DNA of 43,423 bases from a virus. Each line of letters begins with the position of its first letter. Position 1 is the stretch's first letter. Shown here piece by piece: positions 24,596 through 32,711 of the stretch. The DNA is taken from positions 1 through 43,423 of IMG/VR virus record IMGVR_UViG_3300020182_000066. The stretch is one strand, 5' to 3'. The notes under the pieces are model-generated. The model ran no database searches, was not told the DNA's origin, and worked only from the letters and a program-made list of their open reading frames with translations. The translations under genes were made by a program, and so were the position numbers.

Positions 24596-25613
24596 GAAAG
24601 GATTGTCGTATGACGACACGCTGCTCGTACCCCAGTACTCTGATATCCGCTCAAGAAGCGAAATCGATTTATCAGTAAACATGGGGAACGGACTGTATCT
24701 GACACTGCCAATGCTTTCAGCACCCATGGATACAGTTACTGAGTCGGACATGGCGATCTCTATGTGTAACCATGGTGGAGCTGGAATTATCCACCGATAT
24801 AACACGATGGAGCAGCAAGAGAAGCTGATATTCGACGCGGCAGGTACGGGAGTAGCCTCATTGGGTGCTGCGCTTGGAGTGTCTGGTGATTATCTTGAGC
24901 GCGCCCATATGGCTCGCTCCGTTGGGGCAAACTTCGTATGTATCGATGTTGCTCATGGTCATCACATCATGGTAAAAGAAGCCCTGCGACACTTAAGAAT
25001 GTTGCTGGGAGACAATTTCCATATTATGGCTGGCAATATCGCTACACTGAAGGGGCTAAATGATTTATCTGATTGGGGAGCCAACTCAGTGAAAGTTGGA
25101 ATCGGAGGAGGGGCGATCTGCTCCACGCGAATCCAGACCGGTCACGGTGTCCCTGGTCTCCAGTCTGTCATTGATTGTGCGAAAACAGATAGAGACGTGA
25201 AGATAATCGCCGACGGCGGTATTAAGAACTCGGGAGACATCGTTAAAGCCTTAGCGCTGGGCGCTGACGCCGTTATGTGCGGTTCTTTATTAGCGGGTAC
25301 CGCAGAATCCCCTGGAGAAATTAAAATGGACTCTGACGGCAATAGCTGGAAGGTATATCGCGGAATGGCTTCGAAGGAAGCACAAATAGATTGGCGCGGT
25401 AAGTATTCTTCTCTTGAGGGTGTTTCCAGTCAAATACCCTATCGTGGAGATGTCGCAGAAGTCATTAATGATTTAGAGAGAGGGATTAGATCGGGACTCT
25501 CTTATGCTGGTGCAAGAAACCTCGCACAACTTCACAGTAAGGCACAGATGATGACACAGACTGTATCCGGCTTAGCCGAGAGTCGAACACACATCACCAA
25601 CAGGAAGTGGTAG
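24588..25613 (+). CDS. IMP dehydrogenase / GMP reductase family enzyme without CBS domains
   Basis: 341 residues. The TIM-barrel features are all present: [20 protein letters not shown], the phosphate-binding [11 protein letters not shown] loop with catalytic Cys178, [25 protein letters not shown], and the YRGMAS and [11 protein letters not shown] flap segments. The ending GLAESRTHI resembles IMPDH 'GI.ES..H'. The CBS pair usual in IMPDH is missing, with a direct run between barrel strands. IMPDH makes XMP toward GMP; GMP reductase does the reverse. Sequence favours IMPDH slightly. It would enlarge the guanine pool during infection. Confidence 0.85.
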   Translation: MIKKGLSYDDTLLVPQYSDIRSRSEIDLSVNMGNGLYLTLPMLSAPMDTVTESDMAISMCNHGGAGIIHRYNTMEQQEKLIFDAAGTGVASLGAALGVSGDYLERAHMARSVGANFVCIDVAHGHHIMVKEALRHLRMLLGDNFHIMAGNIATLKGLNDLSDWGANSVKVGIGGGAICSTRIQTGHGVPGLQSVIDCAKTDRDVKIIADGGIKNSGDIVKALALGADAVMCGSLLAGTAESPGEIKMDSDGNSWKVYRGMASKEAQIDWRGKYSSLEGVSSQIPYRGDVAEVINDLERGIRSGLSYAGARNLAQLHSKAQMMTQTVSGLAESRTHITNRKW

Positions 25614-25614
25614 G

Positions 25615-25941
25615 ATGCAAAATACAGTAGACTACGGAAACCTAAACAAGAGGATAGTTTTTACCGAAAATGACCACCGACAGGTGCAACTAAAGATGAA
25701 GCTAAAAACCCTTGGTGTAACTCAGTCTGATTTCTTTAGGCTTATGATTACTGGAGTGATTAGTGATGACAATAGGATTTATTCCTATCTAGATGAGGTT
25801 GGACCATTATCCAAGAAAAGAAAAAGCAGAAGTAAGAAATACAGGGATCAAGGGAAGGAGTTAGTTACGAACCTGGGCTTAGGCTCGGAAGAGGTTGAGA
25901 GTATTTTTGACCTTATTGCTGAGGAGCACCCAGGATTATGA
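25615..25941 (+). CDS. Unknown basic protein, possibly ribbon-helix-helix
   Basis: 108 residues. An N-terminal strand (KRIVFTENDH), a helix (RQVQLKMKLKTLG) and a second helix (TQSDFFRLMITGVIS) give the strand-helix-helix order of ribbon-helix-helix DNA-binding proteins. A Lys/Arg-rich stretch follows in the middle. No exact family was recognised. It lies directly before a sigma-like gene, with which it overlaps by ATGA, so a regulatory role is reasonable but unproven. Confidence 0.6.
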   Translation: MQNTVDYGNLNKRIVFTENDHRQVQLKMKLKTLGVTQSDFFRLMITGVISDDNRIYSYLDEVGPLSKKRKSRSKKYRDQGKELVTNLGLGSEEVESIFDLIAEEHPGL

Positions 25942-26201
25942 AAAAAGAAGATGGATTATTAGAGTGCTCTAGAACATGCATGAAGTTGAAGACTAGTTGT
26001 CCGGTTGAAGATTGCAGACATTGGATAGAGCACGAGGAGGAGTATAACTGCACACTAGTATCAGTACACCAGAATGGACCGATGACGTTAAGGCAGGCTG
26101 GAGAGCGAATGAATTTATCATTTGCTAGAATTAAACAAATTGAGACAAAAGCCCTACTTAAGATTAGAAAGTATGTGAGGTCCACAAATTTACTTTTTTA
26201 G
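25938..26201 (+). CDS. Sigma-70 region-4-like DNA-binding protein with Cys cluster
   Basis: 87 residues. The C-terminal part (MTLRQAGERMNLSFARIKQIETKALLKIRK, given here as two adjoining motifs: 'TLRQAGERMNLSFARIKQIE' and 'TKALLKIRK') matches sigma region 4.2, which normally reads 'TL.EIG..lglsreRVRQIe..AL.KLR'. The N-terminal part has four Cys (CSRTC, then CPVEDC) plus a His, likely a small zinc site. There is no region 2, so it cannot open promoters alone. It may bind -35-type sequences and adjust host polymerase, as an activator or partial sigma. Its position just before a gene with an AT-rich, -35-less upstream region fits a middle/late regulator. Confidence 0.7.
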   Translation: MKKEDGLLECSRTCMKLKTSCPVEDCRHWIEHEEEYNCTLVSVHQNGPMTLRQAGERMNLSFARIKQIETKALLKIRKYVRSTNLLF

Positions 26202-26267
26202 GTGTTTAGTTTAATATATTACTATTTATTTTGAGTTTCTAAAAACAAAAGAAGGAGATTTTTTAAC

Positions 26268-26945
26268 ATGGCTCGTAAAACATTATTGACAGAAGGCGAG
26301 ATCCGCCAATTTATAAAGCTCGCTAACTTAACAAATGTTAGCGATGGTAAAATCCAAGAAATGTACGGAGGCGGGACCGCTTATGGTCGCGACGAGGAAG
26401 ATACGATGGAAGAGGGCCCCGAAGATGGTCCCGAAGAACTAGATATGGCGGTATCAGACCCAGACGCTGAGGACGAGCTTGATGGTGAGATGGGGGCAGA
26501 GATGGGTCCAGAAATGGCTGATGACGCCATGGATATGGACGCAGCAGATTCCATGGATGTTTCAGAGCGTGAAGCCTTGATGGCTGACGTTGTGGCAGCA
26601 GTTGCTCAGGCTCTTGGTATCGAAGACCGTGTTGATGTAGAGGCTTCTGACGAAGACGATATGGGCGATATGGACGACATGGGAGTGGATATGGGTATGG
26701 ACGATATGGGCGATCTTGAAGAGCCAGACCTCGGGGCACCAGAAGGAGGTGATGATCTATCACTAGCCGACGAGGAGGAAGAGGACGAAGAGCTACCCCA
26801 AGATCTCGAAATGAAGAACGACGAGTTAGTTGCTGAGGTAGCCCGCCGCGTGGCTAGCCGCCTTAAGAACGAGCAAAGCCGTGAGGTTATGGTTGATACC
26901 CTAGCCGAAAGAATCATGAAGAGGTTAACCGCAACTAACACTTGA
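26268..26945 (+). CDS. Highly acidic Asp/Glu/Met-rich protein
   Basis: 225 residues. It starts MARKTLLTEGEIRQFIKLANL, a basic-then-helical head. Residues 45-175 are an extremely acidic low-complexity stretch (repeated DDMG, EEEDEE). A helical basic tail follows (VAEVARRVASRLKNEQSR, AERIMKRL). The layout resembles phage scaffold or prohead-core proteins, which are acidic and helical and are removed by a protease; a ClpP-like protease gene lies close by. No family was firmly recognised. AAGGAG precedes the start. The upstream 66 bases are AT-rich without a sigma-70 -35. Confidence 0.65.
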   Translation: MARKTLLTEGEIRQFIKLANLTNVSDGKIQEMYGGGTAYGRDEEDTMEEGPEDGPEELDMAVSDPDAEDELDGEMGAEMGPEMADDAMDMDAADSMDVSEREALMADVVAAVAQALGIEDRVDVEASDEDDMGDMDDMGVDMGMDDMGDLEEPDLGAPEGGDDLSLADEEEEDEELPQDLEMKNDELVAEVARRVASRLKNEQSREVMVDTLAERIMKRLTATNT

Positions 26946-26970
26946 CAAAGTGTTTTTGTAGAGTTATAAT
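26942..26970 (+). promoter_or_regulatory. Consensus sigma-70 promoter overlapping a terminator
   Basis: TTGACA at 26942-26947, a 17-base spacer and TATAAT at 26965-26970: a perfect match. The -35 overlaps the stop of the acidic-protein gene, and the -10 touches the 5' arm of the terminator hairpin. Confidence 0.85.
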
Positions 26971-27008
26971 AACCACTATAGCCTAGGCTTTAGTGGTTAT
27001 TTTTTTTG
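26969..27008 (+). terminator. Intrinsic terminator overlapping the next promoter
   Basis: ATAACCACTA (26969-26978) pairs with TAGTGGTTAT (26991-27000) as a perfect 10-bp stem, followed by an eight-T run. The loop holds AGCCTAGGCT. RNA begun at the overlapping promoter (near 26977) lacks most of the 5' arm and should escape it. Confidence 0.85.
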
Positions 27009-27015
27009 GAGTATC

Positions 27016-27426
27016 ATGGATATTTTGCTGTACCCCCTGTTGTTTTTTGTTGGTTATTACACTTGCAAATTTTCTAACCTATATCGGACAGCTAATGATA
27101 GCGTCGTAATGATAAAAGTGTCCCAATTGTCTTCCCTGTTGCTATATACTAGAGCGATAGAGCAGTATTCATATGTGAGGACGTTCGTGGCTAATATGAT
27201 TAAAAGCGATGGAGGATCAGACAGGGAGATTGAGAGCTTTCAAAAATATGTCGACAACGACATAGAATATTTTAAGAGTCAATCAATAAAGCAGATGAAT
27301 CTGTGTATATCGCCAATGTTCAGTGATGATATAAAAGTAGCTGACTGGGACGCCGGAATGGCGTTATTGGAAAGTGAAAAGGAAACTGTACGACAAATTT
27401 TTATAAATAGGAGTAAAGACAAATGA
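27016..27426 (+). CDS. Unknown protein with N-terminal membrane anchor
   Basis: 136 residues. A hydrophobic helix at 3-17 (ILLYPLLFFVGYYTC) without a cleavage site suggests a membrane anchor. The rest is helical and charged. No family was recognised. It is the first gene after the consensus promoter; GGAG precedes the start. It overlaps the ClpP-like gene by ATGA, so the two are coupled and may be functionally linked, for example by placing the protease at a membrane; this is inference. Confidence 0.65.
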   Translation: MDILLYPLLFFVGYYTCKFSNLYRTANDSVVMIKVSQLSSLLLYTRAIEQYSYVRTFVANMIKSDGGSDREIESFQKYVDNDIEYFKSQSIKQMNLCISPMFSDDIKVADWDAGMALLESEKETVRQIFINRSKDK

Positions 27427-28130
27427 TTATTAGAACGATTAAAGACCTGATTAACGGCGAGAAGATTAAGCGCCCAGAAGCCCCAGTCGATTGCGAGGGC
27501 TCAGCAGCAGCACCAGCAGAGGAAGAAGAGAAAGGTAACAAGATCGTAGTTATTGATCCAACGTCACTCTTAGGAGCCAGTGGATCTCCAACTGAGGAGC
27601 CCGATTTAAGAATCATCGGATTGTTCGCCGATGTCAGCGAAGAAAAAGTTGGAGAACTGGTCCACGGATTATTGTACTTGGACGAGATGAACCGGCTAGC
27701 CAATTCAGAAAAAAAGAAAGCCATTAAGTTTTACGTCTCCACCTACGGCGGAAGCGCAGATGATATGTTTGCACTACACGATGTTATGAGAGTAGTGAGA
27801 GAGAACAGCGAGATCCACACAGTTGGTTTAGGCAAAGTTATGTCCGCCGGCGTTCTCTTGCTAGCATCGGGCACAAAGGGAAAGCGTATGATTGGTAGAA
27901 ATTGCAGAGTTATGATTCACTCGGTTATGGGCGGAAATGTTGGGTCACTCCACAGCATGGTAAACGAAATGGAAGCTATCGAGCAACTGCAGGATATGTA
28001 CTGTGAGTGTCTTGTGTCCGAATCAAAGCTCACCAAGAGGCGCCTCAAGAAGATATTAGAGCGCAAGGTCAATGTTTACTTGACTGCCGAAGAAGCAGTT
28101 GAGATGGGCATCGCTGATATCATTATCTAG
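27423..28130 (+). CDS. ClpP-like serine protease
   Basis: 235 residues, with an N-terminal extension of about 60 low-complexity residues. The ClpP/crotonase core follows: FYVSTYGGSADDMFALHDVM, the nucleophile Ser141 in GKVMSAGVLLLASG, and His166 in RVMIHSVMGG. The usual third residue, Asp in 'rD.flsa.eA', aligns with Asn in NVYLTAEEAVEMGIAD. It could work with host ClpX/ClpA, or as the prohead maturation protease. No ATPase partner is encoded here. It is coupled to the preceding membrane-anchored gene and followed by an unknown conserved gene. Confidence 0.85.
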   Translation: MIIRTIKDLINGEKIKRPEAPVDCEGSAAAPAEEEEKGNKIVVIDPTSLLGASGSPTEEPDLRIIGLFADVSEEKVGELVHGLLYLDEMNRLANSEKKKAIKFYVSTYGGSADDMFALHDVMRVVRENSEIHTVGLGKVMSAGVLLLASGTKGKRMIGRNCRVMIHSVMGGNVGSLHSMVNEMEAIEQLQDMYCECLVSESKLTKRRLKKILERKVNVYLTAEEAVEMGIADIII

Positions 28131-28140
28131 AGGAAATTAA

Positions 28141-29460
28141 ATGGCTAGTTACATTAAAGATATGTTTCTCGAAGTGAGAGAAACAGAGGAGACTGATCAA
28201 ATATTAGATCTAGTTTACGAGACAGTCGTAAAGGCATCGAAAGCCCCAGTCATGACTGAGGTAGCACCCGAGAGAGCAAGAGAGTTTGTGTTGTCGTTGC
28301 CTAAGTTTGTTCCCACTGAGTCATGGGGAGACCCTAATAGCATGGATCGACAGCAGATTACGAAGCTGTTTGATGTGATGGGAGGAGGTAGAACCGTCGC
28401 GGGTAAGCTGCAATTCTTGCAGCGCATTGTGGACCCCAACAGCAAGATCTCATCGCCACGCCGCATCATAGCGTCTCTTATTATTCTGGAATCACTTAAG
28501 GCGGTCATCGAAAGTTTTAATGCAGCTAGTGCGGGGTTTGTATTTGAAGGATTCCTGTCAGCGCTCCTGCAAGGAACTCAGGAATCGAAAGTGTCTGCAA
28601 AGGGAAACCTGCCGATCCAAGATCTTATTGCTTTTTCGGACTCCGATCGCCCAGTTCCGATTAGCCTTAAGTTGCTCAATAAGACCACCAACATCGAAGG
28701 GAGCTACACCAACTTGATTGATGGGTTAGATGAATTTGGAGAGATGGTGTATATCGTCGCTAGAAAGGATAAAGAAGCCGGCGGCATTGTAATTGAAAAG
28801 TTTAGATTTGATCAGAACAATTTCATCGATGCCTTGTCGATTTCCGCTCGCGGCGGTATTAAAAATGCTGCGAAACTTTTTCAGTTGCCATATAAGAGCC
28901 CGAAAGAGTCTATTGCAATCCTTAAATCGATTGATAAATGGGAACACAAATACAGCGCACTACAATATTCAGCCGGATACTCCGATACAATCAGGAAAAA
29001 GAGAGAACTCGAAAGTCAAATAAGTCAAACCAAGCAAGAGGATCCTGACTCTGAAGAGAGCACAAGCTACTACGATCAGGAGGATCCTCCTCTCAATGAA
29101 GGAGTTGGTCAAAAAGGAATGAATCTACTTCTTGAGAAAATTGGCGGCTCTCAGTGGAATATCAGCCCGGAACAACTATCTAGCTACGATTTTGTTTATT
29201 ATGAGAATCTTGGTTCACTGCCGTATAGCGAAGAAGCAATTCTTAATGTCGCGCGCGCCCACATGGATAAGTTAGACGAAGAAATTATGCAACTGTTTGG
29301 AGCCACACAAGACCTATCACAGAATATAAATAAATATTTCTTAGTAGAAAAGCGCAGTTCTGCTATTGATTCTGGCAATAGAGCTATTCAGGATTCAGTC
29401 ATAATTCAAAAAACACTTCAGGCGCAGTTAAGTGAGCCGGATAGTGAAAATAACCCTTGA
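28141..29460 (+). CDS. Unknown protein with PD-(D/E)XK-like core, probably inactive
   Basis: 439 residues. The middle has the PD-(D/E)XK order: Glu136 in a helix (FVFEGFLSALL), Asp161 in LPIQDLIAF, then PISLKLL with Lys177, but the expected Glu or Asp before x-Lys is Ser. This is like the layout of the nuclease at 4981, where all residues are present. A Glu/Asp-rich linker near 295-320 and a helical C-terminus follow. It might be a structural or packaging protein using a nuclease-derived fold. The function is unknown. GAGG precedes the start; the stop overlaps the GroEL promoter. Confidence 0.6.
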   Translation: MASYIKDMFLEVRETEETDQILDLVYETVVKASKAPVMTEVAPERAREFVLSLPKFVPTESWGDPNSMDRQQITKLFDVMGGGRTVAGKLQFLQRIVDPNSKISSPRRIIASLIILESLKAVIESFNAASAGFVFEGFLSALLQGTQESKVSAKGNLPIQDLIAFSDSDRPVPISLKLLNKTTNIEGSYTNLIDGLDEFGEMVYIVARKDKEAGGIVIEKFRFDQNNFIDALSISARGGIKNAAKLFQLPYKSPKESIAILKSIDKWEHKYSALQYSAGYSDTIRKKRELESQISQTKQEDPDSEESTSYYDQEDPPLNEGVGQKGMNLLLEKIGGSQWNISPEQLSSYDFVYYENLGSLPYSEEAILNVARAHMDKLDEEIMQLFGATQDLSQNINKYFLVEKRSSAIDSGNRAIQDSVIIQKTLQAQLSEPDSENNP

Positions 29461-29485
29461 CATTAATATGATTTGATCTTATAAT
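29457..29485 (+). promoter_or_regulatory. Consensus sigma-70 promoter of the GroEL gene
   Basis: TTGACA at 29457-29462, a 17-base spacer and TATAAT at 29480-29485, a perfect match. The leader is about 15 bases and carries GAGG before the start at 29508. Confidence 0.88.
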
Positions 29486-29507
29486 ACAATATAACTTAGA
29501 GGTTCTA

Positions 29508-31085
29508 ATGAGTCGAGCATACGGCGACAGTCAAACACTGCAACAGAGTATTATGAGGGGAGCAAACATCTTGGCAGATAACGTTGCCTCTACCCTTGGT
29601 CCGCGAGGTAGAAACGTTCTACTGCAAGAAAAAGGGAAGGCACCTTTTATCACAAAGGACGGCGTAACTGTAGCCGCCTTTGTTCACCTTGAAGACCCCT
29701 TTGAGAACGCTGGAGCCCAAATTATTCGCCAAGCCGCTATCGAGACGAATAGCGAAGCCGGTGATGGTACTACTACTTCGACGGTGCTAGCCAGAGCCAT
29801 TCTGACAGAATCACAAAGGTTTATTGCATCGGGCATCTCACCCATTGAGCTACAGCGTGGTATCAATTTGGCGACAAGGTGTGTGATCGATAACTTAAGA
29901 GAGGCAGCTAAGCCGATTGAGAGCATTGATGATATCGAACACATTGCAACAATCTCTGCCAACAATGATCGCTCGATCGGAAAACTAATAGCAACTGTTG
30001 TTGATAAGGTAGGGCAAGATGGATCAATCTCAATTGAAGAATCCCGCTCTCTCGAAACATCGATTGATATTGCTGAGGGATTTAATCTAACTTCTGGGTA
30101 CTGCGCCGGGGCGTTTATTACTGATGAACGAAGAAGTGTCATGTATCACGAGAACCCGTTAGTACTAGTCACAGATCATAAGATCTCAGCAGTCGAATCG
30201 ATTATGGGAATCTTAGAGATGATTGCGCGTGAGAGCCGCCCGCTAGTCATTGTAGCCGAAGAGGTTGAAGGGCAGGCGCTAGCTGCTATGATCATGAACG
30301 CAATGCGCGGTACTCTTAAAATTGCGGCAGTTAAGGCTCCTTATTATGGAGAGGAGCGGAGAGATCTGCTTAAGGACCTAGCTCTATCAATCGGAGCAAG
30401 GTTTATCACCAGAGAGTCCGGAGATAAGATGACAGATGTTACTCTTGCGGATTTGGGATCTGCTTTATCAATTGAGAGTACGAAATATTCTACAACAATT
30501 GTTGGAGGAGCTAGCGATGCGCTAGCGGTAGAAAGCAGGATTGAGTCCTTTAAGGAGCAGATCACACAAACAGATTCGTTAAGCGAGTGTGAGAGAATCC
30601 AGGGTCGGATTACGCGATTATCTTCCGGAGTTGGAATTATTCGCGTTGGTGGATCGACCGAAGTTGAGATGACCGAGAAGAAGCACCGGATAGAGGATGC
30701 ACTTGAGGCGGTTAAATCTGCCATAGAAGAAGGCGTTGTATGTGGAGGTGGAGCGGCGCTGGTGGTTGCTTCGCAGAACATTACTATTACTACAGACAAT
30801 GCTGAACAAGAGTACGGTGTAGAGATTGTCCGCGCAGCATGTCAAGAGCCCCTCCGGCAGATGGCACACAATGCTAACGAATCAGCTGATATCGTGGTCG
30901 AGAAGGTTCTAAGCTCAGATCCTAACAATGGGTGGAACTTCAGGACCGGAGGTGTAGAAAATCTGCTGGATAGCGGAATCATCGATCCAGTTAAGGTAAC
31001 CCGCACCGCTCTACAGAATGCTGCTAGTTGCGCCGGCACGCTTATCACGACAAATTATGCTATTATCCAAACAGAGGTGGACTAG
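29508..31085 (+). CDS. groEL: GroEL-type chaperonin
   Basis: 525 residues, slightly shorter than E. coli GroEL (548) because the Gly/Met tail is missing. VASTLGPRGRNV, TKDGVTVA (Asp52 equivalent), GDGTTTSTVLA (Asp87 equivalent), and IEDALEAVKSAIEEGVVCGGGAAL (Asp398 equivalent) are all intact, so ATPase activity is expected. The apical region is diverged. It probably assembles into a ring that folds phage proteins. A GroES-like gene is at 15034, not adjacent as in bacterial operons. A perfect promoter drives it, so it is likely highly expressed. The stop shares one base with the next GTG start. Confidence 0.93.
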   Translation: MSRAYGDSQTLQQSIMRGANILADNVASTLGPRGRNVLLQEKGKAPFITKDGVTVAAFVHLEDPFENAGAQIIRQAAIETNSEAGDGTTTSTVLARAILTESQRFIASGISPIELQRGINLATRCVIDNLREAAKPIESIDDIEHIATISANNDRSIGKLIATVVDKVGQDGSISIEESRSLETSIDIAEGFNLTSGYCAGAFITDERRSVMYHENPLVLVTDHKISAVESIMGILEMIARESRPLVIVAEEVEGQALAAMIMNAMRGTLKIAAVKAPYYGEERRDLLKDLALSIGARFITRESGDKMTDVTLADLGSALSIESTKYSTTIVGGASDALAVESRIESFKEQITQTDSLSECERIQGRITRLSSGVGIIRVGGSTEVEMTEKKHRIEDALEAVKSAIEEGVVCGGGAALVVASQNITITTDNAEQEYGVEIVRAACQEPLRQMAHNANESADIVVEKVLSSDPNNGWNFRTGGVENLLDSGIIDPVKVTRTALQNAASCAGTLITTNYAIIQTEVD

Positions 31086-31297
31086 TGGTACAAGAGGGAG
31101 ATTTGGTCCACATCCCACAGGGAGCTACACTGCATGCTTCTAGAAGTACCAGCGCGCCATTCAAGAAAACAGAAAAACCAATAACCGGGGTTGTGATCGA
31201 GCGTGCCGGACCAACAACATTATCCATCTATGCCTGTGGATCTATGTATTATATTTCTGAGAGAGATACCTATTTAATGGAGAGAAAAGAATGCTAA
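31085..31297 (+). CDS. Small conserved beta-rich protein
   Basis: 70 residues, starting at GTG 31085, which shares a base with the groEL stop. GDLVHIPQGATLHA, TEKPITGVVIERAG, and SIYACGSMYYISERDTY form a small beta-barrel-like pattern of the kind common in marine T4-like phages. The function is unknown. The frame is open upstream inside groEL, but the GTG, with GGTGG before it, fits better. It overlaps the next gene by 7 bases. Confidence 0.65.
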   Translation: MVQEGDLVHIPQGATLHASRSTSAPFKKTEKPITGVVIERAGPTTLSIYACGSMYYISERDTYLMERKEC

Positions 31298-31581
31298 TAA
31301 GACTAACAGAAGTGCATCGAAACACTTCCCTAACTACAAAAAGCGAATATATGCTTCGAGAGGTGTTCGTAAACCCGGAGCATGTTGTAATGATAAGGGA
31401 AGATGCGCGTATGCAAACTCTCAACGAACAGAGCCAGCTTCCGAGTTCCCTAATGAAGGATCACCGGTTTACAAAGTTAACGATTAATCGTGGGCAAACT
31501 GGGACTGAAATAATTGTTGTTGGTGCGCCGGATATGGTCGAGCGTTCTTTGAACCAAAAAGCCCAACTGTTGAGGGGTTAA
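31291..31581 (+). CDS. Small conserved protein, 96 residues
   Basis: LREVFVNPEHVVMIRED and KLTINRGQTGTEIIVVG form a beta-rich chain with a C-terminal helix (DMVERSLNQKAQLL), similar in layout to the FlbD-like fold. The role is unknown. AGAG precedes the start, and the next gene begins two bases after the stop. It belongs to a string of small genes after groEL that is probably one transcript. Confidence 0.6.
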   Translation: MLIRLTEVHRNTSLTTKSEYMLREVFVNPEHVVMIREDARMQTLNEQSQLPSSLMKDHRFTKLTINRGQTGTEIIVVGAPDMVERSLNQKAQLLRG

Positions 31582-31582
31582 A

Positions 31583-32002
31583 ATGGGACAGCGAGTAAAT
31601 ATTCAATATTCTGTTGAGCTTGATGATCTTGGAGAAGAGGTTAACCGACTCTTTAGCCGATCGATCAAAGAACTTCGAGAGCTATTTCCTAGCCATGAGC
31701 CCGATCGGTATGTTCCGATGGATCTCGCCGGTATAGATATGATCGAGGATCTGAGGCAGAGGTTATCACGAGCAGATGCTGCCTTGGGCGATGTTCAAAA
31801 TATCGTGCAGGGTTATATTCAGTTCAAATCAACACCCCCTGAAGCGGAGACTTCAGAACCCCAGAGCGAGATTTACGAAGAAGATATAGATCATATGCAA
31901 CCGGGGCTCGCCGAGAGAATCCGTAAGTTTAAGGAGGCTATACCTAATGAACACGCCACTGAAGTACACCCATACGACAACGAAATCACTAGCGGAGATT
32001 AG
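31583..32002 (+). CDS. Unknown helical protein, 139 residues
   Basis: The N-terminal 85 residues are helical and may form a coiled coil (LGEEVNRLFSRSIKELREL, MIEDLRQRLSRADAALG). The C-terminal third is acidic and rich in Pro and Glu. No family was recognised. GAGGGG precedes the start. The last 56 bases overlap the next gene, which has its own strong AAGGAGG site inside this one. Confidence 0.6.
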   Translation: MGQRVNIQYSVELDDLGEEVNRLFSRSIKELRELFPSHEPDRYVPMDLAGIDMIEDLRQRLSRADAALGDVQNIVQGYIQFKSTPPEAETSEPQSEIYEEDIDHMQPGLAERIRKFKEAIPNEHATEVHPYDNEITSGD

Positions 32003-32711
32003 AAAGAAGATACCAGCCGGTGCCGTAATCGACTCTTACCTGCTGTTTTCTGGAGATCTTGAGCTATCTCTTTCTGATTACGATATGTTTGTATGCGCGC
32101 ACACGAACAAATATGTTATATATGAATTTTGGCTAACTCTGATAGAGGACTCTAGAAAGATATACGATATAGTTACCTGTGAAGATTTCAAATTTGTGGA
32201 ACCTCAGTATGAGATCTTGCAAGAGAACTGGGCTCACTACAAGGATCCGTATGTCAGAAGCGCCTTGTTTTTTCTACTGAATCGTTGCTCAGAAACGGGA
32301 GAGGTTTCATCCGGTAAGCTAACTTCTGGGAATTATAATAACTTTGCGCTAGCTAGTCTTGCAACTTTTAAGAAGCGAGATAACTTTTTTTTAGTATATG
32401 ATGAGACGGATGATTTCGTGCAATCCATTGTGCCTAGCGATTTATCTGACTATGTTCTTATCCGTGCCGGTGACTTTAAATATAACTTATTTGAGGAAGG
32501 GATCTCGCGTGGCGACGAGACAGTGATCTTTGATCACAAGAAACTAAAAAGAAAGATTGACTCCCTTGACAAAAAGGTAGTAATCGTTTATAATTTTCAT
32601 TCACAACTGCTCTCGATGTACCGAGACTACGAAGTGTGTATGATAAACAAATACGGCAAACAAACGAAAGATAAAGGACAGTGCATTGAACTCCTCATTA
32701 CTAACTTCTAG
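31947..32711 (+). CDS. D12-methylase-like protein lacking the catalytic motif
   Basis: 254 residues. Segment order matches D12 adenine methylases: an N-terminal 'YLLFSGDLELSLSDYDMFV' in place of FxGGGS.. and 'sDiN', then 'RSALFFLLNRCSETGEVSSG' like 'rAa.f.yLNr..fnG', then DHKKLKRKIDSLDKKVVIVYN, and a C-terminal CIELLITNF like 'ElLItNy'. The catalytic DPPY is absent; that region reads FKYNLFEEG. The AdoMet Gly motif is also eroded. So it is probably inactive as a methylase and may bind DNA or regulate the active D12 enzyme at 4144. The start has AAGGAGG 9 bases upstream, inside the previous gene. Confidence 0.6.
   Translation: MNTPLKYTHTTTKSLAEIRKKIPAGAVIDSYLLFSGDLELSLSDYDMFVCAHTNKYVIYEFWLTLIEDSRKIYDIVTCEDFKFVEPQYEILQENWAHYKDPYVRSALFFLLNRCSETGEVSSGKLTSGNYNNFALASLATFKKRDNFFLVYDETDDFVQSIVPSDLSDYVLIRAGDFKYNLFEEGISRGDETVIFDHKKLKRKIDSLDKKVVIVYNFHSQLLSMYRDYEVCMINKYGKQTKDKGQCIELLITNF

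Noticed and set aside
26338-26763. Minus-strand open frames opposite the acidic gene
   Set aside because: They arise from the low-complexity Asp/Glu codons of the real gene and encode Pro/Arg/Ser-rich shadows.
27402-27409. TATAAATA, identical to the T4 late promoter core, before the ClpP-like gene
   Set aside because: A transcript started from it would begin after the ribosome site of the next gene (GGAG at 27410), so it cannot serve that gene, and it lies inside a coding region.
29452-29504. Hairpin enclosing the GroEL promoter (AACC...TTGA with TTAG..GGTT)
   Set aside because: It needs one mismatch and two G-T pairs across a long loop, too weak to list with the other nested hairpins.
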